Shown one piece after another: positions 13,801 to 24,707 of a stretch of DNA of 64,000 nt (positions are counted from its first letter, which is position 1; the number at the start of each line of letters is the position of its first letter). The notes beneath the pieces are model-generated. The model made no database searches, was not told where the DNA came from, and saw nothing but the letters and a program-made list of their open reading frames with translations. This DNA comes from Cinnamomum chago (taxonomy: Eukaryota > Streptophyta > Magnoliopsida > Laurales > Lauraceae), in the NCBI GenBank assembly GCA_038049695.1, contig CP142451.1:5454001-5518000 (forward strand). The letters are read 5' to 3'. The position numbers and the translations under genes were made by a program.

Positions 13801-16800
13801 GATCATTTTGGCAGCCTAATATCTTGTATTCCTTAATCCGCATCCAAACCATTCGAATGTCATGCCTCCCTTAATTGTCAGGCATCTAGATGGGCCCCAC
13901 TGAAAGTGAGTGTCTTTTAAGGGAAGATTGGCAAGCATTTTCTAACGTCCCTCATATGTGTGTATGGGTAGAATGTATGTATGTATATTGATTCCTAGTA
14001 GAACAAAGGCAGGTTAAATCTTTATAAAAAGGAGACACAAGAATGGAGCGCTCACTCAATTCACAACATTCTTGTGTTCAGCCCTTAGAAACAAATGCAT
14101 TGCATTAAATTTATCAACGTTAAAGCTTAAATATAAGAATTTGAGGCAAAATGACACTAATTAGTATACAAAACTACATACATCATTTTTATCATTATCA
14201 TTGTTATTATTAGTAGTAGTACTGTTATTATTACTACTCATTCAAGATATATTAACTTAATGAATTCTTGAAGTTGCAGTCATAGATACCCCTGCATTCA
14301 TCTCAATTTTATCAACAAAGAATGTGTGGAAAATGTAACAAGGAAGCCAAATCAACAATACTTGAGAAGAAGATAATCTTTGCAGCCACCTTCATGGATG
14401 GAAACAAACAGAAAATGCAAATACAAAGGGACCTAAGAAACTGAATTTAGAAGTAATGAGTTACTTACATAGATAAAATGGAAAGTCAGGTCGAGCAATC
14501 ACTTTCATGAGAAGATCCATCAAACTTTGAACTGTATCTGATGGATGAAACTTTGCCTCCAATGTGTAGTTATCAGGGAAACGGACCCTAATTACAGCCT
14601 ACACATCAAAAAATAAGTGAATAAATAAATAAGATAAAATGAAGCCAGACATCCCCAAGCTGTAGCTCAGCTGGTAGGGACATGTCTGTGTGAGTGACAG
14701 TGCATGAGTTTGAGTTCCCAACATGGCAAAAAAAAAGAAAAAACACAGCCAGACTTGTGCTAACTGAGGAATGTCACAGCACTTAGAATTGTGTACAAAA
14801 GTCACTGACAGCAGCCAGACGTAATACTAATATTTGTTCCGCAAGCTCAAGGTAGTTAAATGCATACTGTCCTTTAAAGCTTACATGGCTATACAGCTCT
14901 ACTTGTGTTTCAAGCTTTGATAAAATTACTTCTATTTTCTCAAAATATCATTATAAGAAATTGTTTGAGCAAATTAGAAACCAATCTACTGGTACCTTTG
15001 TTATTTTAGATCTACGGTCAGCCTCCTCTGCTTCTCGAATTTTGCGAGTCTTCAGAAATTTTTCTGTTCATAAGCCATACATAAACCATCAGAAGAAACA
15101 TCCAACACAAAGGTGAAAAGTACATATGTAGCCTTGTGTATGAAACTGAACCCCAATTCTAATGATATGGGCAAAATATAAGTAACCTAGCAATATAGCC
15201 AACCACGTGACCAGCATGATGGTTATGAGTTATGACATCCTCCCACAAGAGGAAAGGTCTTCATGTTGATGTACATGAGGGCTGTGTATCGTAATAGAGA
15301 AATTTGCAGCAATATAAAGTATAAACAATTCAAGAAAATGGCTACAACTTTTAAACACAATTATGATATAAATCGTTGATAGCATTACCTTCCTTTTTGG
15401 ATCCCAGGAGTCGATAATAGTCCTCTGGAGTGAACGCATAGAAATCTTCTGACTCTTCTGTAAAATAGAATTCACATCTAAGTGGATAAGTATCCAACCA
15501 GATTCAAGGGGGTATTTTCTTGAATAGCTATTGATTATTTGTTTGAATAATTTGGTGGATGTATAGTAGATACTAGATAGTAGATAGTAGATACCTCTCC
15601 ACTGTGTTTTTGAGGCAACATGTAATTTGGAAAACACACATGAAGGATATACTTTCCCCAAATCAACATTAACATTGGCCAAATGGTAATGACTTCAAAC
15701 TCATAACTTATTAGATAACCATCCAAACTGTCAAATATATTATAAACACATTGGGGTACACCAAAACAAATCCTCAGTTCACAACGGAGGCTTACCATCA
15801 TGTGATGTCAAATTACTAGGTGCCTTATCCGATGTTGGAGTTGTTATGGTCGGAAATACACGAATTTCTCGCCCAAGCTCTTCTGTTAGAGCCGCAAGCT
15901 CAGCCTGAAAACATTCCAGACAAGGCCATCTCATTATTCCTCAAATGTTTGTATCAAATCATATTTTATATGTACAAGAGAGCATCCACATCCATCTGTA
16001 ATGATAACCCTCCAAACTGTAAAGTTTCAGAAAGCTACATTCGCTTTGTGGATGCGATTTCATCCTCTAGACTTTTTTGGGGGTTTTGACCCTTCAGTAG
16101 TTAACCTAAATTTAAATTCCAGAAAAACAAAAGTAACACTTCTTGTATCCAAAACCCAATCAAAACAGCAAGTAGATACCGAGATACTACCTTAGCTTTG
16201 TCTGCTTCCATCGAAGAGTCCAAGGAGCTTTTGAATCTCTTCCTCTTCGAGAAAGTACTATCAAGAACCTTATAAAAAACAAAGAAAACAGAATTAAAAC
16301 ATTAAACAGATGGTACATGTTCAAACAAAAAAATATATATATTCCCACTACTGTAAGCAACACTTCATTGAACAATCTGATGAGTAAATAGAAAAAAGAA
16401 CAAAAGAGTTTAAAATTTGAATACCAATGGAAAAAAAAGTCTAAAAGTGCACCTTGCGTCTGGTTGAATTGACCCATGGTTTTAAATTTCAGCTCATACA
16501 TATGGATTTTTCAACAAACTGATACGGACTATTGACGTGAATCGTGATGCCCAATTCACAACTGTAACAACGTACAGGCTGATATGAATAATCATGTTTA
16601 ATCCCTAAAATAGTCCTCATATCAACCCAAACTGGCAAAACCACTGTAACCCAGAAAAACCCAATGCTGAATCCCTAAAATAGTCCTCATATAAACCCAA
16701 ATTCGCAAAACCCCAATTTCCAAAAACCCCCAAGATACATTCCAAGCCCCATAAAAAGCTAAATCCCTAAAATAGTCCTCGTATCAACCCAAATTGGAAA

Positions 16801-16961
16801 AACCCCAATTCGTAAAAGCCCCCAAGATACATTCCAAGGCCCTTAAAAAGCCCCAAATGCGTAAAATAGAAAAGATTTTTTTCTGCAGCAAAGAAATGGA
16901 AAGAGAGACAGAGACGAAAAGTGAAAGCAGAAGCAGAAGAAAGAGGAAGCACAGATACCAT
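7873..16961 (-). CDS. PUX1: PUX1-type UBX-domain protein (CDC48 cofactor)
   Basis: Coding exons, read right to left: 16961-16959, 16268-16191, 15904-15796, 15457-15389, 15063-14996, 14598-14469, 12779-12675 and 8069-7873. All have GT-AG borders and matching phases, and together encode 252 residues; as recalled, Arabidopsis PUX1 is about 251. The N-terminal region contains the family-like EELGREIRVF (about residues 35-44), then an acidic FYAFTPEDYYRLL block (about 68-80) and a basic KTRKIREAEEADRRSK helix. The UBX beta-grasp domain spans about 107-185 (VIRVRFPDNYTLEAKF to GFAPGAIVYFSYN). The C-terminus ends KPKWFKM as in PUX1. In the family, PUX1 binds the CDC48/p97 ATPase and dissociates its hexamer; that role is inferred here. 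The start codon is the last three bases of exon 1, followed by donor GTATCT. An alternative start is an in-frame ATG in exon 2 (near 16212). Introns hold a MITE, LINE, Cassandra-type LTR and SINE. Confidence 0.93.
8434..8758. mobile_element. MITE in PUX1 intron 7
   Basis: The left end GGCATGTTTGTTTGCATGGA pairs with the reverse complement of the right end, GGGCCCGTTTGTTTGCATAG. This gives imperfect terminal inverted repeats of about 25 bp around a 325-bp non-coding body. The GGGCNTGTTTG end resembles the PIF/Harbinger-like MITEs at 19396 and 32419. The 3-bp flanks (ATA left, TTA right) are not an exact duplication. It lies wholly within the large last intron of PUX1. Confidence 0.6.
9172..10262. 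repeat. Diverged direct repeat, ~300-370 bp arms
   Basis: The arms at about 9172-9542 and 9959-10262 share motif order: a CTTGGGCTCATTGGA / CTTAGACTCACTGGA start, an AATTGTGC block, CTAACTAGGACT-like phrases, and an end reading TCTTGGGTTGCATC / TATCTAGGCTGCATC. They are in the same orientation, about 790 bp apart, with strong divergence. They could be remnants of a short LTR element or an old segmental duplication. No primer-binding site is recognisable between them. Confidence 0.4.
10470..11310 (+). mobile_element. RTE-type LINE remnant
   Basis: Around 10545-10575 the plus strand can be read as LRRFGHLQ, resembling the LRWFGHVQRR signature near the C-terminus of plant LINE reverse-transcriptase proteins. 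The frame is broken by stops. Near 11265-11300 the text CCAACCCCAAACAGACGGGA followed by TATGGCTAAGATGATGGTGA resembles the 3' terminus of RTE-clade plant LINEs. The remnant is interrupted at 10802-11033 by a Cassandra-type LTR. It is a decayed 3' fragment with no coding potential, lying in PUX1 intron 7. Confidence 0.5.
10802..11033 (-). mobile_element. Rearranged Cassandra-type LTR with inverted ends
   Basis: From 10802 the sequence TGTAACACCCCACCCTTCAC is the reverse complement of the 3' end of the Cassandra LTR at 38205-38450. The segment to about 10981 follows that LTR in reverse, including CTCTATAGTCGATGTGGGAC. The last about 40 bp (ACAATATCATGCATGCGTGT to GGGGCGTTACA) is the same LTR end again in forward orientation, so both ends are LTR 3' ends facing outward. 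Near-matching 5-bp flanks (GCATA before, ACATA after) hint at one insertion. The 5S-like core is absent. Confidence 0.6.
14651..14746 (+). mobile_element. Short tRNA-like SINE in PUX1 intron 5
   Basis: This 96-bp element has a strong tRNA-like head, TGTAGCTCAGCTGGTAGGGA (A box), a B-box-like GAGTTTGAGTTCCC about 40 bp later, and an A-rich tail. Exact 8-bp flanks AGCCAGAC at 14643-14650 and 14747-14754 form a target duplication. It was inserted into intron 5 (14599-14995), close to the acceptor side of exon 6 as the gene is read. It belongs to a different family from the SINE at 5432. Confidence 0.7.
16602..16860. repeat. Tandem repeat in PUX1 intron 1
   Basis: Three copies begin AATCCCTAAAATAGTCCTC, near 16602, 16671 and 16761. 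Copies two and three extend through CCCCCAAGATACATTCCAAG with a period of about 90 bp. The array lies between the coding start (16959) and exon 2 (16268), so it is transcribed as intron. Confidence 0.75.
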
Positions 16962-17158
16962 GACGATATAAACCAACAGTAATTGATGGCTTGATCACAC
17001 AATTCTAAACATTCCAACTCAAATAATCGAAGCACACCTCAATTGAATCTATGGCGACAATGAAAAGCTCTTGCTTTGTTATTTCTCTCTCTGTGCCTTG
17101 CTTGCAGGATACTTCTGCAATTTGCAAATCCTGATATTGAGAGGGACTAATAAGAAAA

Positions 17159-17170
17159 CTTTTATAAATA
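17159..17170 (-). promoter_or_regulatory. Candidate TATA box of PUX1
   Basis: On the minus strand the sequence reads TATTTATAAAAG. Transcription would be expected to begin about 25-35 bp further along, near 17125-17135. The inferred leader then runs through about 170 bp to the start codon at 16961. It contains a short upstream ATG frame (ATGTTTAGAATT to TGA, near 17012). The spacing is sensible, but no transcript evidence is available here. Confidence 0.5.
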
Positions 17171-17787
17171 GTTGTTTCTATTCAAGTATTTAGTATATTC
17201 CTAATCTAATCAATGGAGGAGCATGACTCAAGAGTGGATTCTAAATCCAAACGGTTAAAAATAAACACTTTTTTCAGGCACATGTCAATGATAAATGAAT
17301 ATGAATAAGATTGTGTTAATCATAATTTTTTTCATTAAATAGTTATACTGGGGTAAAACAAACTCTAATTGTCGTAAAATATGAAGATTTTATATATATA
17401 TGGAATTTAATAAGGTGAGAGCTAGTTTTCAACTATTATAAGAGAATTTTCAGTTGGGTCCAACTATGAGTTCTATTTGGGACTAAGGGATAAAAAGATT
17501 TATGTGAGACCACCCCAAGTATCAAATTTGACCCCAGCTCTATGTCCCAGCCCCTTCATCCGTGGTCCAGAAGTTTAATGGCTTCATATTCAAAAAAAGA
17601 TTCAACCCTCAATCCAACTGTTCAATCCATTTAGATGTGTATCAATCCTTGTGATCAGTGACAATTAGGGGGAGTCCCTATTTATGCATGGTTTGGATGG
17701 GTTGCTAGGTGGGCACTACCAATTGTTCTCACAGAAGCATGGTGAGAACTAGTTCTCACTTTAATATTTCCTCATATATATATAATA
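17171..17787. other. Intergenic region upstream of PUX1
   Basis: No gene is supported. Inexact inverted motifs around GTGAGAGCTAGTTTTCAAC (17415) and GTGAGAACTAGTTCTCAC (17741) suggest another old MITE of about 350 bp, without a recognisable target duplication. Confidence 0.35.
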
Positions 17788-17940
17788 GGGAAATACTCCT
17801 ATGAGAGATATCTCTTACCTTAAATGAGATATTGGATGGGGGTCCTCACATTCATATCAAATGCCTACAACTTAAATGTAAGGCCTCCTACCCATATCTC
17901 TCATATAAGGTGAGAGATTTATCTCATAAGAGCATCTTCT
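17788..17940. repeat. Short MITE-like element
   Basis: The left arm GAAATACTCCTATGAGAGAT pairs with the reverse complement of the right arm, GAAGATGCTCTTATGAGATA. The arms are imperfect but about 30 bp long, around a body of about 90 bp. Flanks are TATATA-rich on both sides, so an exact target duplication cannot be separated from the AT repeats. Confidence 0.5.
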
Positions 17941-18389
17941 TATATATATAAATATATATATACTGAGAGAGTCTTAATTTTGAATGGTTCAAATTTTAAA
18001 AGTGGGCCGTACAGTGGAGTTTTAGTCCTTTAATTCAAGATTTCTCTAATTATAGTCTCAATGGATCTAGATTTGCTAGGATTTTATATGTTGGCTATTT
18101 CATGGGTTAGACAAAACTCTGAGTCCATTGAGTTGTAAGTTCTATTTTATTATAGAATCGACTATGGTTGTCTCGCTAAAAGAATCAAAACGAATAAATA
18201 AAAGAAAAAGAAGAAGTTTGGGCTAACCATCGATGAACGATCGATCGATCGGACCCTTGATCCGATTGATCGGATGGCTGATACGCCTCAATTATCCTCG
18301 AGAACCAATTGATCGAATCTTCTGTCCGATCAGATGGTGGGAAAATCTTTGATGGTTGCAAGGAATTGTTTCATTTTAAGATTGCGTTT

Positions 18390-18960
18390 CCCACTTTGAG
18401 TTCTACTTGTGCTCTAACACTAAAGCACAATTTTGGAATTATATATAGGGTATTGCTCTCAACCCTAAGACACACATTAAGTAATTCTCTCATTGACTTG
18501 AGGTGATAAAACCCTTGAGAGATTATTTGATTATCTAAAGCTATTGAAAGGTTGTGCTAAATATCTGCTCTAGAAGGTTATTGTTGCTTCTACTCTCTTG
18601 TAAAAGATAGTTCATCTTGGTTGACAAGGTGCGACGAGATCAAGTATGAAAAATGGTGCACGACGGGGAAGTCGTGGCAACATGAGAATTTATGCAAGAA
18701 CAAATACAGTCATTAGGTCTATGTACTGACTGGAATAAAGGAGCTGTAGGTATATCTTGTAACTGTTCAATAGTTCTTGATTTCTAGATTATTCCCTAGA
18801 TAGGGTCTGCACATTAAAAAATGTGTCTTCTTCTTGTGGTGTGTGATTATTGGTAGATAGTGCGTGTCTTATTCTTGTGGTGTGTGATTATTGGTAGATA
18901 GTGCGTGTGTCTTCTTCTTGTGGCGTGTGATTGGTAGATAGTACTAGTTTTATTGGTTTT
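18390..18960 (+). mobile_element. Copia-type LTR fragment, plus orientation
   Basis: The stretch contains GTTGCTTCTACT, AAGATAGTTCATCTTG, GAGATCAAGT and ATATCTTGTAACTGTTC in the order found, reversed and complemented, at 21400-21720. A TTCTTGTGGTGTGTGATTAT-type motif repeats three times around 18830-18930, as in U5 ends of Copia-type LTRs. Neither end nor a target duplication is recognisable. It is an old LTR fragment without coding sequence. Confidence 0.45.
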
Positions 18961-19395
18961 GATTTATTCCGTCATGCATTGGTTATATTGAACTAGCTTA
19001 CTCATCCCATTATAGTAACTACTATTTCAAGACTCCATAAAAATAAAAAAAAATAAAAAAAACTAGGTAATCTTTTTCATGAATGTCCTCCTTTTTCAAA
19101 ATTTATATTATTTTTTTTAAAAAACTCATATTATTATATATGAAAGCCAATAATTTTGACCTTAATTTTAGCTTGACGCATCTCAATTTCGATTTTGAAG
19201 CTAATGATGAAAAAACTAAAATATATATAGCTTATAAAGATTTAAAATACTCATAGTTTGTCACTTCTCAAAGTTTTAAATATATATATATATATCAATC
19301 TTTCCTCTAATAGATAATTAAAAATTGTTTCCCTTGCTGTACCTTAACCGGTTAAGGACGTGCCCTTGTGAGTTGAAATCCTTGTTGTAGGATAA

Positions 19396-19927
19396 GGGCA
19401 CGTTTGTGTACACACCCTTTCCGCGGAAAGAGGAAATTGCCACATCAGCAAATTCCATAGAAATGAAAACCTCGGAAAAGGATTTCCGTAGAATTTAGAA
19501 ATTCATGTTTGGTGTAAAAAGAGTTTCCTCATTGAATTGGTGCAGATGGTGTTTGGTGCGGCTGTGGATTCCTTATAGAAAATCAAAAAATTTTATTTGG
19601 TGATATAATTTTTTGAAGAAAAATAACATAACATGTATATTATTTATTTAACATTAAATAATAATTTATATAAAGAAATAAAAAATGAAAAAGTTATTGG
19701 GTTTTTGGGTTGAAATAGACAAGAGTGAGGAAAAGATGGAGAAGTTTTCCGAGGAAAACCATTTCCCATACCCCCCATGGGAAACCCATTTCCACAATTA
19801 TCAAGGAAAATGCTGACGAGGCAGGAAAGCATTTCCGCGGAATTGTTCCGCACCAAACGCCAGAAAAATAGGTTTTCCGAGGAAAATCGTCAACTTTTCC
19901 ACGGAAAAGTGTTACACAAACATGCCC
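19396..19927. mobile_element. PIF/Harbinger-type MITE (532 bp)
   Basis: Terminal inverted repeats of about 30 bp: the left end begins GGGCACGTTTGTGTACACAC and the reverse complement of the right end begins GGGCATGTTTGTGTAACAC. Both arms continue into a TTTCCGYGGAAA block. The 3-bp flanks TAA (19393-19395 and 19928-19930) fit the TWA target preference of PIF/Harbinger elements. The interior contains further TTTCCG palindromes and no transposase frame. Confidence 0.75.
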
Positions 19928-19930
19928 TAA

Positions 19931-21399
19931 AAGAAACACCAAATGCCCTCATCATTTTTTATTCTATCAATTCGGGTAGTCCACGAATCTCTCTCTCGAC
20001 ACAATTTCCCTTTCAAAACTCTGTCACTTGGATGTCCTTTTTACAAATTTCCTCTAATTCATGTTTAGGAGCTTATGTGGGTAAGACAAACTAGGCAGAT
20101 CAACCTACACACAACATGTTTAACTGCGAGTCAAGATTCTCTTACATTGCATGGGACAGACACATACATTGAGCAGCTACAGTTCAAGTTACTCAAGTCA
20201 ACAGTGGTGAGGGCATTGCTTCACTTTTACATGTCCCATGTGAGCCCGTTTCAAAAATTCACATGAGATTTACAGACACCCATGTGGGGATGACAAATGT
20301 AGATACAACGTGGATATACAAAATTTATCATAAAATAACCTCCTCTTTAGGGGTTTTTTTATTTTTTTATTTTTTTTTATTTTTATGTAAATGGGGTTCA
20401 TGCGTAATGATTATGCATCCATGTTTAGTTAAACAAATTATACATATGATGTGTAAATGGATCGAATTTTCAACTACGAGCTGACCGCATAATGTGCTCA
20501 TACATACAATTCTTCTTATGGAGCACTTTAGATGCATTCATATCATTGGAGGTAGGATAGATGGAAAAGTCTCTTTCATGGGAAGGGTCATGCAAAAAAT
20601 AAGTTCCCTTTAGATTATGACTTAACAACCCAAAAGTCTAATGGTCTTTTATCCGCAACTTTTCTTATATTCAATCCAAGGGTGATTAAAGTTCAAATAG
20701 CAAAAGACTTGGGTAGGGTGCCAAACTATGGGGGATAAGAGTGTGAAAGCCTGAATGGATCTGCACTGATCAAAGGAGCGCCCAAGTGGGCTTCATATGG
20801 TTGAACTATAAGAGAAAGTTCTTCCTTCTCTTCTCAGGGGACTTTTTTGCAAGCGTATTTTCCACAAAATCGGAAGTAAATTTTTGAGGGGCACCAATTT
20901 TTGTGGTCTGATGCATCTCGCTCTCCCTTGGAAATCTCTATTTTTATGGGATTTTTCACACCGAGAGAGGAAACGCAAGATCTATCCTCCCCCTACTGAC
21001 TTCCTTTCCTATGGATGAAGAGACCGGGTTACTTCTTCCGCGGCGTTACACAAAAAAGTCCTTAAATGTACATTGGAGTGTTGAGTTCCCAAGAATTTTG
21101 TGTTGGGCCTATCTACATAAGAAAGTGTGAATGACTTAGATTTGGCAAAGCTGGGTTTTACTATATACCCAAAGGGGTTGTAAAAGGGCTTAAATAAGAA
21201 AAGCTTATATTGAGAAACCCAATAGAGATAGAGAGAGTTGAAAATCGCTATCCAAGTTATACAATTGTCACTTAGGAGAATGAATCGAAAAAGATTATGA
21301 TAGTTCAAGTTAATGCAATCCCACACAAGTAATGTACTTTGCTTATTGAAGGTTTTGCAAGACCCACTAGAATGAATTAATCAAATCAATACAGCGGAT
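19931..21399. other. Gene-free intergenic stretch
   Basis: I found no exon or complete repeat. Poly-T tracts occur around 20353-20385. Short open frames on both strands lack recognisable domains. Confidence 0.4.
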
Positions 21400-21720
21400 G
21401 TAACCAATCACATAATATAGAACTAACAAATAGATCTACCGAACAATCACCACAAGAAGGCAGACACAAATTTAACATGAAAACCCTTTACAGGGGGAAA
21501 AATCACGATTTAGAAATCAAGATTTCACGAACAGTTACAAGATATACTCACAGGCTCCTTTACCTCAGTTTGTACCTCAACCTAAGGACCGTAGTTGTTC
21601 TTACACAGAATCCACTAATACGACATCCACCGTGCACCGTTCTCCTGACTTGATCTCCTCGCATCTTGTTAGTCAAGATGAACTATCTTCTAAATGAAAG
21701 TAGAAGCAACAATGACTGTT
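21400..21720 (-). mobile_element. Copia-type LTR fragment, minus orientation
   Basis: Read on the minus strand, this segment matches 18570-18900 in motif order: GTTGCTTCTACT, AAGATAGTTCATCTTG, GAGATCAAGT, ATATCTTGTAACTGTTC and then CTTCTTGTGGTG. The two fragments are therefore an inverted pair about 2.5 kb apart. No terminal TG/CA with target duplication was found for either. Confidence 0.45.
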
Positions 21721-21869
21721 GACACAAAAAAAAGTCACATTGCCTCCTCAACATTAAGAATCCACATGAAGCCGCATCCTACTACAAACGGGCAATGCTA
21801 CTTCAAGCATCAGATCTTGTCAGAATCAAACAAAAATTACAAGATCCTTCAAAACAACCAAAAGAGGGG

Positions 21870-22670
21870 TACACATGAAGTTTCAGGCTATTTTAACATC
21901 ATTTGGCCTAACTTCGCTCCTCCAACAGCTGAGCAGGCGCTCCCGACGGCGGTGAAGCCAAAGACCCTGACACATAAAGTAAAGCACACAGCTGACCCTA
22001 AGATACCACTAGGAGGCTCTACATCAAGTTTCAGGCCATTCCGACATTATTTGGCCTAACTTCACTCATCTGGTAGCTAAACATGCACTCTTGGCGGCGA
22101 CAATGTCGAAGACATCAAAACTTCGATCAAAGCCTACGGATGGTCTCAAAATACCTCCAAAGGACTTCGCATCTAATTTCAAGTCAAACCAATAACGTTT
22201 GACCCTCCATCAACCCTCAAACAGTAAAATCAAGCCTCTCGGCGGCGAGAACTATCGAGGCCATCACCTATCAAACAGAACACATAGGTGGCTTCAACAT
22301 GCTTCTAAAGGACTGCATGTCAAATTTCAGGTCATTCCGACAACGTTTGGCCCGACTTTGACACTCCGAAATAAAATCAAGGCTGCCGATGGCGCACCCC
22401 GGGACCATGACATCCAAATCGGAGCTAATGGATCGTCTCAAAATTACTACAATAGGCTCCCTATCAAAATTCAAATCGATCGGACATCAGTTGACTGTAC
22501 ATCAAAGCGCGACATCTTCCCCGCGACAAAATCAAGTCTATTGGCAACGGGACCCCACACGGCTTCAAAACTCAGATAAAAGCCCATGATTGGTTATATC
22601 TACTGCTCAAGAGGCTTCACCTCAAATTTCAGGTCATTCCGACATCGTTTGACCTAGTTTTGACTCTTGA
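21870..22670. repeat. ~150-bp tandem array, six diverged copies
   Basis: A core like TTTCAGGTCATTCCGACA followed by a YGTTTGGCC-type block recurs at about 21880, 22029, 22171, 22325, 22464 and 22627. Spacings are close to 150 bp. Copies are strongly diverged and differ in the filler between cores. The array precedes an LTR-like regulatory stretch (23590 onward), so it may be the upstream part of a decayed retroelement LTR or leader. Confidence 0.6.
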
Positions 22671-23589
22671 CGGAAAATCGGCTACAAAGCCTTCGGCTTT
22701 TCCGAAAGATAGAAAACTTTGTTCTTCGGTTTGCGCGGCTTCTTGTTAGGTTTACTTTAGGAGAATGAATCCATTAAATGAGGAGAAATGTCAAGAAAAA
22801 TACAGGAGAAAGAAAGAATAAAAAAGATCTAAAAACGGCCGAGAAACGACGACGGAATGGGAAAAAACCCCATGGCCGCCGGCGGTGATCTTGGAAATCC
22901 GGCGATCGGGTTGCCGGATTTCTGCCAGGTGACCCGTTTTTCGACTCTTTTCAAGTTTTGGGAATTCCAGCCCCTGTGGTTTTCCGAAAATCTGATTCTT
23001 GATGCTTGAAATTGACTAATCTTCATCAACATTTCAGGCCGGCCGTCAAGAGCATGAAATCATCATTGATCGCTCCAAGATCGTCAACCAGCTGACCAAA
23101 AAAGTACACTTTCTGTCCAACCGATAGAGAAATCGACAAGACAGATGTCACCAGCCCACCAGCACCAATCAATGTTTGAAGTTGCATCGCCATCCGATAT
23201 CAAACAACATGTGGATTTTATCGGCGATCGTCACAAGAAGAATTCCAAAAGACGAGGCACGGCCCGCGACTCTTCAAATGCCCTGGCGACCACTTAATGT
23301 AGTTAATTGACCCATTTTATGACAACTTAATGCGGTCATTAACCCATTATTTTGGATGGCCCAATCAGATTCAATGATAAAGGAGTTACAAGTCCAAGTA
23401 ATCATGGTATTAAAACCATGAAACTCCTCTCATCATGGAGATAAAAGGCGATTAAATGCCCATCATTCTCCATCGGGCAATCATATTCAAGGAAAAGGAG
23501 TAGCAAAATTAAAGAATTAAAACTTGTAACTCCTCTCATCATGGAGCATCAATGCCATCAATGCTCATAAACCCACCTTATGGCCACCA

Positions 23590-24310
23590 AAAGCCTATAA
23601 AAGGGGGGTCATTCCAAAAAGAAAGGGTCTAGAAAAATCCAAGAAAAATCCCGAAGAATTCTTGAAGAAATCTCTGCACAAACAAGCTCTCCTTCTTCGA
23701 AGGAACTCTGCTGCAAGAAACACCACAAGGTAATCGAAGTCCCTTGGGGGTCCACCCCACCCCCCCCCCCCCAAGATCCCCTCTCCTTCTGTCCAACATG
23801 GCCTAAACGCGGCTTTTCAGCCTGTTTACTCTTTTTTTTATTAGATATAGGACCTCCCTTTGGTCTTTATCTTCTAAAAAACTGAGGTCCAAACCAAGCC
23901 AAAGAACCAAAGCATCATGTGTTTTCATCTGAATGACGATGGCGAAGTCCATACATGACTTGCGACCGTTGATCTGAACGAGTCTCCACAATCTCTTGAG
24001 AAGTCAGATTCATTTTCTCACTTTTCTATTGTATTTTGTATTCTTTGTAAAGAGACAAAAAATCACATTTATTGTCTTTCATTATTGATGAGATTTGTAA
24101 ATGGCCTTCCAAGGCAAAAACCGCCTTTCTCGGCACAAAACCACATTTCACGACACAAAAACCGCCTTTCACGGCAAATAAAGAAAAATCGTCTCTCACG
24201 GCATTTAAAAAAAATTGTGTCTCTTTCTTAAAATATATGTGCAATGGAAAGTTAGAAAGAAGAGTTGATTTCCTTTTTACTTGTGAAGGTGAATCTCCGG
24301 ATCAACACTT
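23590..24310 (+). repeat. Decayed LTR-like regulatory region
   Basis: A strong TATA motif (CTATAAAAGGGGGG, 23595) is followed by a possible short leader with a donor-like CACAAGGTAATC near 23726. About 450 bp later comes TTTGTATTCTTTGTAAAGAG and a repeated CGGCACAAAACC / CGGCAAATAAAG tract. This order resembles the R-U5 part of a large Gypsy-type LTR. No intact primer-binding site or LTR partner was found, so the assignment is tentative. Confidence 0.3.
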
Positions 24311-24707
24311 CAAATTCCAAGTAGAATAGAAAATCTGGCATACCCATACAAAAAAATGTTGATGACTCATTTTTTCTCCCTCCGCCGCACCCCGGTAGCC
24401 CCCGGGGCGGAAGGATAGGACGAAAGGCCGGTCCCCATCAATGACCTTCTAGAGCAGCCCTTCAGAACGATATCTCAATGGCTCTAGAGAATAATCTCTC
24501 TCTAAGATATCTCTTACTTATATTAATGAGAGTTGTAACTTCTAGGATTGAGAGCAACACCCTATATATATCCCTAAGTTTGTGGATAAGACTCCTAGTC
24601 ATAATCCATTCAGAATAACACTCCTTTTCCAACTCTTTGAAAGAGTTAGGATCGGATCGGACAGGGTTTGTCCGCCTCGCTCGAACGAGACAGCATTCTG
24701 CCTTGGG

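Noticed and set aside
14651-14746. Functional tRNA gene
   Set aside because: The A and B boxes are tRNA-like, but no cloverleaf can be completed, an A-rich tail follows, and target duplications mark it as a SINE.
15230-15682. Open frame of 150 codons on the minus strand
   Set aside because: It overlaps PUX1 exon 4 and its introns in a different frame, so it is a chance frame within the gene.
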